A program made the translations under genes and the position numbers. From Neospora caninum Liverpool (taxonomy: Eukaryota; Apicomplexa; Conoidasida; Eucoccidiorida; Sarcocystidae), in contig NC_018395.1 in assembly GCF_000208865.1 (NCBI RefSeq), forward strand, positions 2,573,920 through 2,637,919: a stretch of 64,000 bases of DNA. The letters run 5' to 3'. Below are positions 10,868 to 23,453 of the stretch, piece by piece (the stretch's first letter is position 1; each line of letters starts with the position of its first letter). The notes below the pieces were generated by a model. The model searched no databases, was not told where the DNA came from, and worked only from the letters and a program-made list of their open reading frames with translations.

Positions 10868-13800
10868 ATGCATTTTCTCGAGACAGAGGAGGCGCCACCT
10901 GGCCCTCTTCCGCTCCGTTCGGACGCGTCAACAGGCTGCCAGGCGACTGGTCCAGGGCTGTCCACGTCCCACGCCCCGTCGTCAGCGGCCGCGCCTCCGT
11001 CGCCTGCAGAGTGTCGAGACGCGGCCAGGCCGCTCTTCTCCTCCGCCGCTGTGCATGCGAGTCCCCCGTCGCCTTCTCTCCTCGCCTCGGTGTCTGACAG
11101 TGCGGAGCGTGAAGCTGGTGCCGAGGCCCAGGCGCCGCCAGGACGTCCGCCTTCGCTGGGCTTTCGAGGAGCGGAACCGCCCTCGCCCGCAGCGTCTGCC
11201 GCAGGACACACTTCAGGCGCTGTCCACTTCGCTTCGGGTTCTCAGCAAGAAAGCCAGTCATCGTCCCCAGAGGCGCGTCCGCCTGCGCTCCTTGTTTCTT
11301 CGCGTTTGGTCCTCGAACCTTGCGGTGCGGACGCCCCACGGCGAACTCCGCAGCACGCGCTTGACGCGTCTGGAGGCCCAGGAGACTCCTCCGGTTCTCC
11401 GCCAGGACGGGCGGGCGGCCGAGGAGGCCGAGGAGGCAAAGATGACGAGGTTCCGGTTCCTGTTTCTCCGTCTCAGGTGCGAGCAGCCGGCGTGTCTCGA
11501 GTGTCCCCACGAATTGTCGGCGTGTACTCCTCGGGGAACGAGTCGGGGCTCGCGGCCAAGAAGCGGGGCAACAGACCCCCGGACGAAGGCGGCGCCCTCA
11601 CCAAGGCGACGCTTGTGTACGGAGAGGAGGGAGCGAGGAGGCGGCAGGACAGGGAAGGCGACAAAGATGCCTCGTCGCAAGACGGTTTCAGGATGCTGGG
11701 CGCCGCGCCGCGGCCTGGACCCTCTGTGGCGACGCACCTTCTCGCTGCGCCGTCCGCTCTGCCTGCAACAGAGGCGACGGCCATGAGTGTGCCGAGTGGC
11801 GGCGCAGTGGGGAACCGAGAACCCCTGTGCTACGAGAAGAGACTCGCCGAGAGAGCCGCAGCAAGTGAAGACGCCAGACGGGAGACTCCCGGCGCAGAGA
11901 AAGCCTCGCCGAGCCTCGAAGTCGGAGAACTGCGTCCTGCGGTCCCAGAAACGTTCCGGCTGATGCCGGTCGTCGGGGACCGCGCGACTGCGACGGGGGC
12001 GAGGAAAAGGAAAAAGAAGAAAGTGGGCTTCAGACGAAGAAGCGGAGACGGGGCCGAGCGACCCGAGAAGCCGCCGGTGGGAAAGGGCGGATCTCTCTTC
12101 CTCCACCCTGCGCTAGGCGACGATTCAGAAGGAGACTCAAGGTGAGTCCAGGACGCCTCTCGAGGATGTTCGAATCCTGACAGTAACTGGTGGGGCCAGA
12201 TGTGAGTCGCGTTGCGTCGTGCACACTCTCATCTCCTCGCCGCTGTCGGCCGTCCTCTCGTCTTGCTTTTGCGTCCTCATGAAGTTGTCATGTTCTCGTG
12301 TACGCGTACACCCAGAAGGCTCTGCAGGCACAGTGCCCTATCGTACACACATATCCACGTTTACGTGGATCTGTTGTGATGGCGGCGAACCTCAGTCCCC
12401 AAGTGTTTCTGTACACATGCAGCGGGCTTTGTGTTTTTTTTGTCTTGGGGTTGAACAGGAACGCCGACGACGAGGAGTCGCCCACGTCGCTCTGTTCTCC
12501 AGAGTGCTGCGGATTCTTTTGGGGTCAGAGATGGCACGTCATGCAAGGTTGCCTCTGGGGCTGGGGCTTCACCAACAGACCAAGAGAAGGCGTGCGCTAT
12601 TACCTCAGCGAAATCTTCGCCGCACTCATCATCGCTCTGAGTAAGCGGCAAGAGGTTATTCACCGGCTGACACACTTGGCGCGGTATTCGCCAAATGCTC
12701 CGACAGACGGCGACGAGGACAAACACCGATATCTGCGTGCCTCATGTATACCTCCATCACGCATCTCTCCCTGTCACTATCTGTATGTAGATTCAGGTAT
12801 CGATTTTTGTGTCTAGTTGAAGGTTGTAACGCATCTGTTGATCTGCCATGACTCTGTCTCTCAGGTCCCGCTCTGTCTGTATTTCGACGTATATCTCTCT
12901 GTCTAGCTTTTTCGATCTCCCAGCAAACCCACCAGTCTTGCCCCCACCAGTCTTGCATGCTGCCACGTGGAATGTTCCTGCCTGCGGATGCGTGTATACA
13001 GTCTTACGACGGCTGCGTGCGTGCGCACCGGTGTACCAGGGTGACGCATTCAGACAGGGTCCTCACAAGGCGTCGCGCGCGGAAACGTAGTGAAACCTGT
13101 TTCTTGTTTTTGCCTTCTTCAGCGCAAGTCCCGGAAGCAGCCTCGTTTGCCATGATGGCCAACCTGCCTCCCGCCATCGGCGTCCACAGCGCGTGGATCA
13201 TCGGCCTCTTCGCTTGTGGCCTTGGCGGGAGACCGGGGATGATCAACGGCGTCACAGGCTCTTTTGTAAGACACAAGCACATACCGTCGTATAACATCCG
13301 GCGGCCATCGAAACCAGAGAACGTTACACGCTCACATACACACGTCGACTCCGACATGGTCATAGCGGCACTTCCATAGACATCCATCCGCATTCACGCG
13401 CATATATATATATATATATATATATGTGGATATTTACATGTATATATATTTATATATTCATATATATATATATTTATACACATTTATATTTGTATATATA
13501 TATATATATTTACACATTTATATTTGTATATATATATATATATATATACACATTTATATATGTATGTGCCCATGCATTAGCACATGCCGTGTTTGGATGC
13601 CTGTGACGCGGAGGGCTAGTGATGGGAAGACCACTGGCAAAGAAGGAGTGCGCGGCTGGGAACGACGGTGAGGGCGACGGAGTCTGGAGTTCGAGGAAAA
13701 GGGAGGGTAGCGTCGGAAGGAGTTTCACGACGTTCTGCGTTGAGGGTTTCGTCGCCTTGTTCCTTCGATTCCCACGTTTTCTTTAGTCATCTTGGAGCTG

Positions 13801-16800
13801 GTGTTTCGTCGTGTTCCTTTCTCTACATTGTTGGCGTCGCACACGTAGGGTCGTTCGCGAGCCCGCGATTCACATCCGGCGACTGAGGCCATGAACCTGC
13901 GAATGCGTTTCCCCCTTCTTGGTGTGTCTCGCCTTTGCAGGCCGCGACGATTGGGGCGTACGTCGCGCGGACGTGTACGCAGTCTTCGTGCGTCTACGAA
14001 GGCGTCGAGACACTGGTTGCGTCGGTGTTTGTGGCGGGGGCGATTTTGCTGGCTTTCGCCTACAGCCGTCTCGCGTGCCTGGTTCAGCTGATTCCTGCGT
14101 CGGTCATGATCGGTTTCTGCAACGGCATCGCCATCATCATCTTCCTTGCGCAGCTCCAAATCTTCAAAGACCCCGCGACTGCGGAGTACATCACAGGCGC
14201 TCGCGCGGGATGGATGGCGGGCGAGTGTGTCTTGGCCGCTGTCGTCATGGAAGGATGGCGGAAAGTGCCGTTTGTAAGAAAAAGAAGCGTCTGCAGTGCA
14301 TGCGCACGTCGTTTGGACACCCACGCGGATGGACGAAACAAACAATTTTCAACGCGAAAGACAGTGCTCAGCGGTCGTCCTGCATCTCCTCATACACACG
14401 CAGAGACATCTACGCATATTCGGCTTCTACGTACCTACACATTCTCTATAATCAAACATATATATAGTAATATGTATGGATACATATATGTATACATATG
14501 TATATATATGTATATATGCCTATGGGCTTTATAAAGTGTAGAGGTGTGCAAGCGTGGAGGCGTGTGTGTGCATGGGTGTCGATGTGTTTAGGTGGGGAAG
14601 TTGTTGCCGGGGTCTTTGATTTCAATGGTTGCCGCTGGGCTGATGGAGTTTCTCCTGGCGCGCATGCTTTTCGACACGAAGACGCCGACGATCGGAGAAG
14701 TCGCAGAATTGACGGCAAACTCCGCGCTGCCTTCGCCCTTCTTCGCGGACTCGCGATGGGACTTCTCCAACAACGTCGAGGTCCACAAAGCGCTCATGCA
14801 AGGTGAGAAGAACAAGGGAAGCAGATGGAGTCACTCGCGAGACGGAGACAGAGGAGACAGCGAGGAAGGGAGACGGGGATCCCGCTTCCGACGAGCATTT
14901 TGGAAGCTTCCAGGGTGGTCTGGGGACGTCTCTCGGCGTGTCTCTCGAGGCATTTGCCTCTCCTCTCTCTGTGTATCCCCCAGCGGTGCGTGTAATGCGC
15001 AGCACTGTGCGGCGGGCGCATGTGGTTTTTCGGGTTGATGGGTCTGAGGTTCTTGCGCCTGCACGCTCGAGTCTCCTGATATGTCGTTGCGTCCCAGGGC
15101 TGATTCTCGCAGTGGTCGCGATTCTTGAGACGCTGATGACTGTCGAAGTAGTGGACATTTACGCGGCGCAAGCAGCGTTGCCGCCGGAACCGGCTGAGCC
15201 TGCTGCAGGGCGGCGGCGAGAGGCCTTCCTCAAGCGGCTGCTTCCGCGCTCGCGCGATCCTTCTGGCCCGGCACAGACGCCCCCCGCCGAGTCCCGCCCC
15301 CGGGGCTTCTTCTCGCCGGCGTCCTCCGGCGACAAACTCGGCGTGTACAACGTCATCGGAGAACTTGCAAACCGCGAGGGAGATGAGGGTGACGAGCGCG
15401 GCGACGGCGGGACGAAGGCGTCTTCGCGGAGCAACTGGTCAAAGCGGCGCGAAAGCGAAAGGGGACTCGGCGAGTGCGGCGAGGGCATCCCTATCGGTTT
15501 TGACGCGAAACCGATGCGGCGCGGCGTCTCGTCGGAGAATACTTCGCGGGGCTCCGGGAGTGTCTCCCCGCCCGCCTCGCTCAGGACAGAGACGGAGAGC
15601 CCCGTCGCGCACGCAGGGGAGCGGCGTTTTCTAGGGCGAGACGCCGAGACGCCCGAGGCGAACGCGAGGCGCCTGCCGTCCTCCGGCTCGGCGCCGAGGC
15701 CGGGTCGCGGGCCTGTCTCCGCTTCCACCCTCCTTGGAGAGGCCGAGGAAAGAGAAGCGTCTTCGCCTTCTCGCCGCGCGTCTCCACCGGGAGAAGGCGT
15801 AGATCTCCCTTCGTTTTCTTCCTCGCGGGTGGCAACGGCGGCGCAGCCACGGAGAGCCGGGGAGACTGCGCACCGTGCGCGGACGCACTCTGTGGAGGCA
15901 CCGTGGAGCGACAAAAGCGGCGACGAAGCGAGGCGAGAGGACGAAGACACGCGGGACGCCGTTGCGGTCCAGATCGGACAAGACTCGGGGGCGACTCGAG
16001 GGCAGTGCTCAGTCTCGTCTCTGCTTTTGCGCGAGGACGAGGCGACGCGACAGCTCGGGGAGATTTCGCGGGAGCTTCGCGGGCCGAGCGCTGCGCGTCT
16101 TGGCGAGGCCGCCTTTGGACGACCCAGACGAACCAATGGAGGCACGAACGAGAGCGACGCTGGGGGCGATCAAGCAGAGGTCGGTCAGGTTGACGCGGCA
16201 TTTGACGGGAATGGCGAGGAGCGAAGAGGCGCAGCCTCGTGTGTGGGCGGGGCCGTGGGAGGCGCGGAGAAGCGAGAGACGAGTGGGGTCGTGCCGAACG
16301 AGACGCAGGAGTCGCGTGGAGGACGAAGAAAAGCCGCCGTGAAGGGAGACGGCGACCAGCAACTCTGGGCCGCCGGAATCGCCAACGTCGTTTGCGCCTT
16401 CTTCGGCGGCATGGGAGGCGGCGCCATGATCGGCCTCTCCGTCATGAACCTGCGAAGTGGCGGCAAAGGAAAAGAATCAGGTAGGCTGACGTCCATTTTT
16501 TTGTCTCTCTTCTCTCTCCTGAGAGCGTGTGTGTATCTTGGGGCCCACACAGTGAGCGACTGTCTCTCGAGGGGCGGAGCTGTACATACACGCGCTTCCA
16601 CGCGAGCATGCGCCAAGCCGGTACGCGGTTTCTTTCGGCGAAACTGGGCCAGGCAGTGTCGACACACATCCCGTGGATAGAGATTCGAGTCCCAGAAACA
16701 CAGGAGGAAAAGCTCGCAACCCACCTTTTCTCGTCGCACCTCTCGCCCACACCGATGTATCTGACCCTTGGTAGATCTGCGTTTCTGCATGTGTGTATTT

Positions 16801-17270
16801 AATGCATAAATATACATACATATATTTGTATACATATATACATGCAAAAGGATGTGTACGTGAGTACATGAAGATGTCACCAGTTATCGGTAGCTCTGTC
16901 GCCTGCTTTGGCTTCGGGTGTCTTTTCAGGTCTTCTGCAGGCGGTGTTTGTCTTTGTGTTGATCGCGGCGGCCTACAAGGTGTTGAACTTCTTGCCGATT
17001 GCGGCGCTGGCGGGAATCATGTTTTGCGTGGCGTTTCACACTTTCAAGTGGTTCTCTCTTCCCATGGTCGTGGCCAGTTTCCTCCCCGAGACCCTCCGGT
17101 CTTTGCACCCCTGTCTCGTCCAGAAAATCTCCCGCGCCGACGCAATCATCGTCGTCACCGTCACCATCTGCTGCGTACGCAAATAGCTTAGGGAGTCTGT
17201 ACACCTCAACCGGAGCTCCGCGTCGGCTGCTCCATCCTCCTCGCTCATTTCTACTCACCTTCACTCCACT

Positions 17271-17316
<46 letters not shown>

Positions 17317-19223
17317 TGTTTCTACTGACTGAGACGGCAGACATATATATATATATATATATACATATCGCGTATGTCTCATAATGTGCTTGGACATGCT
17401 GGGGTGTCGTTCGGTTGAGGGGAGATAGAAGAGCGCACGAGCAAGTGGTTGGGTTGGACGCGCGACAGGTCGTTCTTCTTTGTCTTTGTGGACTTTTGTG
17501 TTTAGAAATTCCTGAATGTCGCGCTGGCGGCGGGAATTGGTATTTTCATCGCGGCCCTTGTCTTCGCCTGGGAGGCCAACCGCCGCTTCTGCGTCGAGGC
17601 TGCCGAAGACGAAAAGAGGCAGATCAAGGCACGTGCCAGGGAAACGCGAAAAACGAGAAAGCTGGCGGCGCGATGAGGCACATGTACACCTCGAAAACGC
17701 GACGCGCCGATGAAGGCACTACTCTATTGAGGCTGTGGCCGTTTCGGTTGTTCGCTTGATGCCCTGATGTGGATGGGATGCCGCGAGATGACGTGTGTCT
17801 TTCACCATTCCCTGGTTTGCTCTTCACCTGTCTCTTTTCCCGTTTTTTCGTTGGTCTCGCCCCTGACGTGCGTTTCCCGGCTTTCCGTTTTTCTGTCTCG
17901 TTCAGTATTACGAAGTGCAAGGGCCACTGTGCTTCAGCACGGCCCACAAGTTTGAGAGCGCCTTCAACTACGACGAGGACCCGCCAACGGTCATGTGCAT
18001 GCTGAGTGGTAACACTCGGTTGTTCGACTACAGTGCGATGGCGAGCCTGGATGCTGTTAGTCGCGGATACATGCGAAGAGGAAAAACGCTACACTTCAAG
18101 GTAAACGGCCGCTCTCTCGTTCTGTGTGTGTTTGCCCTTTATCGTGATTCGTATCGCTTCTTTTCTTCCGTATACCTGCTGGACGTCTTTCCTCCTTTTT
18201 TGTCTACGCCTTTGTGCCTGCTGCGCGCGTGTCTCTTTCCGTCTCTACGCCACGCGTCTATCCCTCAATTTCTCTATCTCTGTTGCTCTCCCTCTCTTGC
18301 TTGCCGTGCCTATCTGCCGTGCCTATCTGGATCTCTCCCTTTCTGTCTCTACAGGTATATATATATATATATATAAATGTTCCCACGTCTGTCTCTGTCG
18401 TTCTCACTCTCTCGTTCTCCCTCTCTCGTTCTCTCTCTCCATCGGGTTGCTTTTTGTGTCTCCGGGTCTCTTTCTGTTTCCTCGGTCTGTCTGTCGAGCC
18501 GGTCTGCGTGCTGTGTCAGGGCGTGCGTCGGAGTTTGCACGCGGTCTTCCGGCTGTTTCTGTTTCGCGTGTTCCCCTTTTCCAGGGCATGAGTCACGGAT
18601 GTTTGAACATGATGGCAAAGGCGAATCACTTGATGCAGCACATGGACTACGAATTGATTGAGTTGGACGTACCGCCCATCCATCACCTGGTGGAGGTACA
18701 CCCGGACGACGACCGGGAGTCGGCGTTCGCCGAGTCGCTTTTCGCGCCTTCGCATCCGACGTCGCGGGCTTCTTTCTCGCGAAGAGGTCACCAGTCGTCC
18801 CTCGCGTCGCGAGCCCTCGACTCCTTTCCGCGACACAACTCGTCTTCTCTCTCGCGCGTTCGGACCGGCGCGGCGCGTCTGCAGCCATCCGCGGAGGCCA
18901 GCGAGACACGAAGCGAGCGACGGCGAGACCAGGAAAGACTCGGGGAGACATATACGTCTATAACCGACGAGGAGTCGCAAAAGGACGCCTACAAGCGGCA
19001 AGGCGTCTCAGACGCGTCGCGACGCACTGCATGCGAAACGACTGCAGGTCCAAGTCTCTCGCTCACTCAGACCGTCTGTGTCGGCGAGCTGGGGGACTCA
19101 GAGGAGGCGCGCCCAGAGCCAGGCGGGAAGCCGCGACAGAGACGCAGCGCCGCCGAACGGAGAGAAGACTCGGATCGAGACGAGGAGATTGAGGGCGAGA
19201 AGAAAAGAGGGATAGAAAAATAG
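10868..19223 (+). CDS. SulP-family anion transporter with STAS domain
   Basis: Sulfate permease (SLC26/SulP) family membrane transporter for inorganic anions; the exact substrate cannot be told. Exons: 10868-12141, 12459-12640, 13123-13265, 13941-14273, 14592-14802, 15098-16480, 16930-17174, 17506-17628, 17906-18100, 18585-19223. Phases close to 1575 residues, about three times a typical bacterial SulP. Exon 1 is a disordered N-terminal extension of about 425 residues. The membrane core starts in exon 2 ([20 protein letters not shown]) and continues with [14 protein letters not shown], a diagnostic SulP motif. The core also holds [11 protein letters not shown] and, in exon 6, [20 protein letters not shown]. 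An insert of about 390 residues separates those last two motifs. The cytosolic STAS domain (exons 9-10) reads [16 protein letters not shown] and [16 protein letters not shown], then a long Ser/Arg/Glu-rich tail. Intron 8 needs a GC donor. The ATG at 10868 (CACACCATG) is the first after the leader-like region. The organisation is that of bacterial-type SulP-STAS proteins. Confidence 0.93.
13403..13565. repeat. (TA)n microsatellite in SulP intron 3
   Basis: TA dinucleotide runs separated by TTTACACATTTATATTTG-type units that recur about 45 bases apart. Lies wholly inside the intron between exons ending 13265 and starting 13941. Confidence 0.93.
17275..17366. repeat. Paired (TA)n arrays in SulP intron 7
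   Basis: Two TA arrays (about 17275-17312 and 17343-17366) separated by about 30 unique bases, inside the intron 17175-17505. Shorter TA runs occur in the introns around 14457-14520, 16800-16850 and 18357-18375 of the same gene. Confidence 0.92.
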
Positions 19224-20569
19224 GAACTCGTAAACGTTTGTGGGAAGAGAGAAGAACGACGCAGAGAGAGAGGAGAGAGGAGAGAGGGAAGGAGCGGGGT
19301 GGATGGCGGCGCGAGGCGCAAGTCCTCGGAAGGTCGTGGCGTTGAGACGCGGGAGGTGAGGGGCGAGGCACATGGCGAGAGAGAAGGGAACCTGCGGAGT
19401 TCTGGTTAGAGACACGCAGGTGGAAGGCGCCGAGGACAACGGAAGTCGGGAAAGAAGGAGAGCGGGACAGGAAAAAACGCTAGGGGACCACCAGGGGGCC
19501 GCCGGCGGTGCATGTTAATGGAAAAGGAAACATGTGAAGCTGGCGATAAAAATGGTTGAGATCGAACGAGCCTCTCTTATTGGAGAGGACGCGTGTGTCT
19601 GAAGGTGAATGCAGAAAGGAAGGCGTCTGCAGAGTGCCGAGTTTTTGAAGACGGTTGCGCCGTATGGGCGAGGAGAAAGAGGCGCATTGCAGCCATTGTG
19701 GGCAGAGCGTGCGGTCAAGCTCCGCACCGGCGAAGCCACGCGCAGGAAGATACGAAGGGCATGTCGCATTCGCCTTGCTGTGTATGTTTGTTTGTGTCGC
19801 TCAAGTTGTGTGAAAACGTTCGTTCCGTCTACGAAAAAATCGTGCCTTGCGGGAAGCGTTGAAAAATATGTGTCGAGCGACCTGGCTCCCAGCCGTGTCG
19901 GCGTCGCTCACCGATCGCAGAAAGGCCACCGAGGCATCGGGCCGGATGGGGATTCCCAAACTCTGCGTAGGGTGTAAACACTTACGTTTGTAATCTTGCG
20001 TTAGTCCGTTGTAAAAATGCGTGTGAGAAATGCGTGTGTGTAGGCCTAAGCGGGTGTACAGATGCATGTATAGAGTTGTTTGTCTACGCACATGTGCCTG
20101 GTGTTTAGATCTGAATCGTTCGTGGACGTTAAGGGGCTCCTTGAGACGGAGAGCGGCACAGTCAGATTTTGCAGCGGTGCGTTGGCGCCTCCTGCCACCG
20201 GGCGACTCCTTCGTTTCTGCTCGTGTGACATCTGGTTTTTCGTCGTAAGAGCGCACTCTTTCGTCCGCGCCGCCCCGTTCGTGCATGCATGCACAGATGT
20301 TCTGTATCGTTTCTTACCTGCCTTGGAGCGTTTCCTCGCTCCGAGAGCAAGACGCCTCGAGCGTGCGTATACCCTCTTCGTCAGAAGGTTTCGAGGTTCG
20401 AAAGGCGCGGGAGGTTAATCGCGTGTTTCTGGAGCACCCAACCCGGCAGAAAAACGCGACTGCGTCCGCGAGAAAAAGCAGGCTGAGAGACGCAAAGAGG
20501 TGTCCGTCGATTGGGGCGTTGTCCGGGAGCTTGTCCCGCTAAGTCCGGGCGACCCAACAGCGTTTCTGG

Positions 20570-20583
20570 GGTGTACGTACACC
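20570..20583. promoter_or_regulatory. Perfect 14-bp palindrome, candidate protein-binding site
   Basis: GGTGTACGTACACC reads identically on both strands. An identical copy lies 57 bases downstream. The function is inferred only from palindromy, duplication and recurrence of the core elsewhere in the window. Confidence 0.45.
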
Positions 20584-20626
20584 GCAGCGAGAGGGCACTG
20601 CAGGGTAGGCGTTCGAAGCCTTCGCT

Positions 20627-20640
20627 GGTGTACGTACACC
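20627..20640. promoter_or_regulatory. Second copy of the 14-bp palindrome
   Basis: Identical GGTGTACGTACACC. Spacing to the first copy is 57 bases start to start, between five and six helical turns. Nearest downstream gene is RPB8, about 2.8 kb away; the SulP gene ends about 1.4 kb upstream. Confidence 0.45.
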
Positions 20641-23442
20641 CGAGATGGCTAGCTGGGTCGAGGGTGGAGTCTCGCGGCGAGGGACCTGCGCGTCTCGACT
20701 GGCCGCTGTGGGTGGCTCCGCGGACGGAAGAAGTTTGTCGCGTTCGTCGTCAGAGCGTTTCATAGCCTCCATTCTCTCACAGAGGATCGGCAGGCTCGTT
20801 GGCCTGCCTGGGGGAGGGGGATTTCTGCCGCCACGCCTGTGTTAATACGGTCGCCAAAGAGCAGCGTCGAGGCTGGCGTCCAGAGGTGCCGGGTTCGGGA
20901 CAGCACTGTCGCAATTCGTGTGTTCGTTTTTGGATCGTTTCTGTTGTATCCGTATCACTTTCGCTTCGCCCAGATGCTTACAGAGAAGTTCCGCCCCGCA
21001 GGCATCGAGTTTGCTGTGCCGCGCTAACCCAGACAACACTGTCTTGCCCCGAGTCGGCGCAGTGTACACCGAGCGAACGAGGGTCAGAGTCGCCGCTTTT
21101 CTCCTTACCGTTTGCCACAAACAGATCGCAAGAAACCAAACAGCCCCCGAGAAACGAGGAACCTCAGTGGAGTCGCCTTTCTGCCTCTTCCTTGCTTCAG
21201 AGAGAAGGCGACAGACTGAGAGACATAAAGTGGAGAAAAACTCAAACGGCAGACCTACGACTCGACGAGCCTCAGACGCCTCGGTGGTTGCCATCTCTGT
21301 CGCAGTCATTTTTGCTGACTAAACACCGTTACCAGAACAATAAATAGGCATACATATCTCTCTATCTGTCTATATGTGTATAGATGTATATATATATATA
21401 TACGCTAATGTGACCGGCGTTTCATCCGTCCCGAAACCCGACCACACGGTTCTTCGCGATCCACATGCAAAATATGTGCACACCGTAGTAGGTATCGTGT
21501 AGTGCAATGTGCATACCCCTACACTCCCCATAACTTCTCATGTTGTACCTCAGAAGAAACCAAGCTCAGAGACTTAAGCCCGTTCTTATGCAGATTTTTA
21601 GATGTGCCGAAGGGGGAAAAACGTTGCAGAGCGCGACCCGTGCAAGTCGGAGTGTTCAGTCTCTCAGGAGGCAAACGGGAAAGCTGCTTCATCGAGGTGT
21701 TTTTCCGACCACGCGTGAGGCCTCTCCTCACTATGGACCTGTTTGAGAGCGAAAGGAGGGGGAGGGGGGTTATCCGGCTTTTGAGTTCGGAAAAGGGACG
21801 ACCCTGCCTTTTTGGGAGTCGCATTTCTTCTCAGTACTGTCACGCTTTTTGCGGGCACACCGGGAGAAAAGGTTGCAGTCGCGGAAAAAATTGCCATCGA
21901 AACATTATATGAGTCGCCAACTCGAATGTCAAGCACATAAACGGCGCGAATAGAAAATACACGTGCCGGCGTTGTTGTAGAATTGTTTCACGTAGGAGCG
22001 GACCGCAGACCTTGTAGGATGTGCCGAGTCAAAGATTGCCGTCAAAATGGTGTGTTTATGCGGCTATCGATGTATGGATAGCTATGCTTTTTTGTCATGT
22101 AAGTGTAAATACCCATGGATGTATATCTACGCCTGCCAAAAGATACGTTTCTGAATACCCATTCGTATCCAGAGTGTGTCTTTATTTATCACCACTCTAG
22201 TCTAAATTAGTTGAGTTGTATATATGCGATCAACTCTCATAGGAAGGCTCTCCCGTCGCAGGTCTGTCCGCATTTCCTGGTGCAGAGGATTTAAAAAACA
22301 GAGCGATTCCTGAATTCCAGGGCCGAAGGCATGTTCCACAAATCCGCCAGAATCTTGCATTTGTCTATTCGACGAAGCGTCACTAGAAACTGGAAAAAAT
22401 CATAGACATGTCGCTCTGCTAACGGAACTTCCTGCTTGGTGTACTCCAAACTTTTAAACTTTCTAGTTCTCGAAGGAAAGGAAAAAACGCCTGCATGCAG
22501 CTGGCAACGCTTCTTGGGTCTGCGACTTGGGTCCCCACGACGCATGCGGCAACGGGATGTTTCGCTTATATTCGCGGCTCACATTTGATACCGTTTTTCT
22601 CCGGCAGATCGCCCAGAGTTTTTTATCTGCCTCAACATAGCGGAGCAGATGAAAACAAATAGTGGAAGGGGGAGAAGTTCTCGCGTGAATCAACGGACTC
22701 CTTATGCCTGTCACTTGGCCTGTTTTCGATCGGTTCATGTTCTCTTGGCGAACGACGACCCAACCCGAAACTTTCTTCAGTTGTGTCTCTCTCTCCTGTC
22801 CCGCTTTTCTTCGTCCTTCTCCGTTGTTGTAAATCCCCTCATTTTTTCATTCGTTCTAAAATCCTACTTTCGGTCTGCCGCCGTCGCCGGTTTCACGCAT
22901 CGCTCTTGTGCGTCGACTGCCTCGTTTTCAGCTCCACTCAACTTCTCGTGAATCCTCTATTTTCCCCTTTGTTTTTGGGTCAGAGTCTCGCTCTTCCCCT
23001 TGCTTTCTTGTTTTTTTTCTTCTTCTCTGCCACCCTACCTTGCTGTCTCTTCGAAGGGTACACGGGCTCTCTGAGAAGCACAGCCTGTCTCCTCGCTGTC
23101 TGTTAAACCGAATTTCCTTCCCCCGTTTTCGTACTTTCTGTCTTCACCCTCTTCTTGTCTGTACGCGACGCGCGTGTGCGTTGCCTCTTCTTCACCTAGT
23201 CTCCCGAAATTCCCTTCTCTCCTTCAAGCTCCGCGCAGTCGCCCTCTGAATTTCGAACAGGCCTCGTGCTCTTCCGTAAAGGTGTCGGTCATCCTAGTTT
23301 GTCTTTTCGCTGCCTTTCGCTTCTCTCTGTCTCCAGTTACAGCTGAAGCAGTTACACGTCCTCTTCCTCTTGCTGCCTCTTTGGCCTCGTTCCAGATCTG
23401 TTCTCCTCTCCGCTGCGGTCTCGGGCGCTCGGTGCATGGGGC

Positions 23443-23453
23443 GTACGTACACC
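23443..23453. promoter_or_regulatory. Partial copy of the palindrome just before the RPB8 start codon
   Basis: GTACGTACACC, sharing 11 bases with the 20570/20627 palindrome, ends 7 bases before the RPB8 ATG. This position would place it in the 5' leader or at the transcription start. Function unproven. Confidence 0.35.

Noticed and set aside
13424..13671. Short frames rich in Ile/Tyr within TA arrays
   Set aside because: They come from TATATA dinucleotides read as Tyr-Ile repeats inside a SulP intron.
16675..16700. B-box-like GATTCGAGTCCC in a SulP intron
   Set aside because: No A box or cloverleaf upstream at the right distance; it is a chance match.
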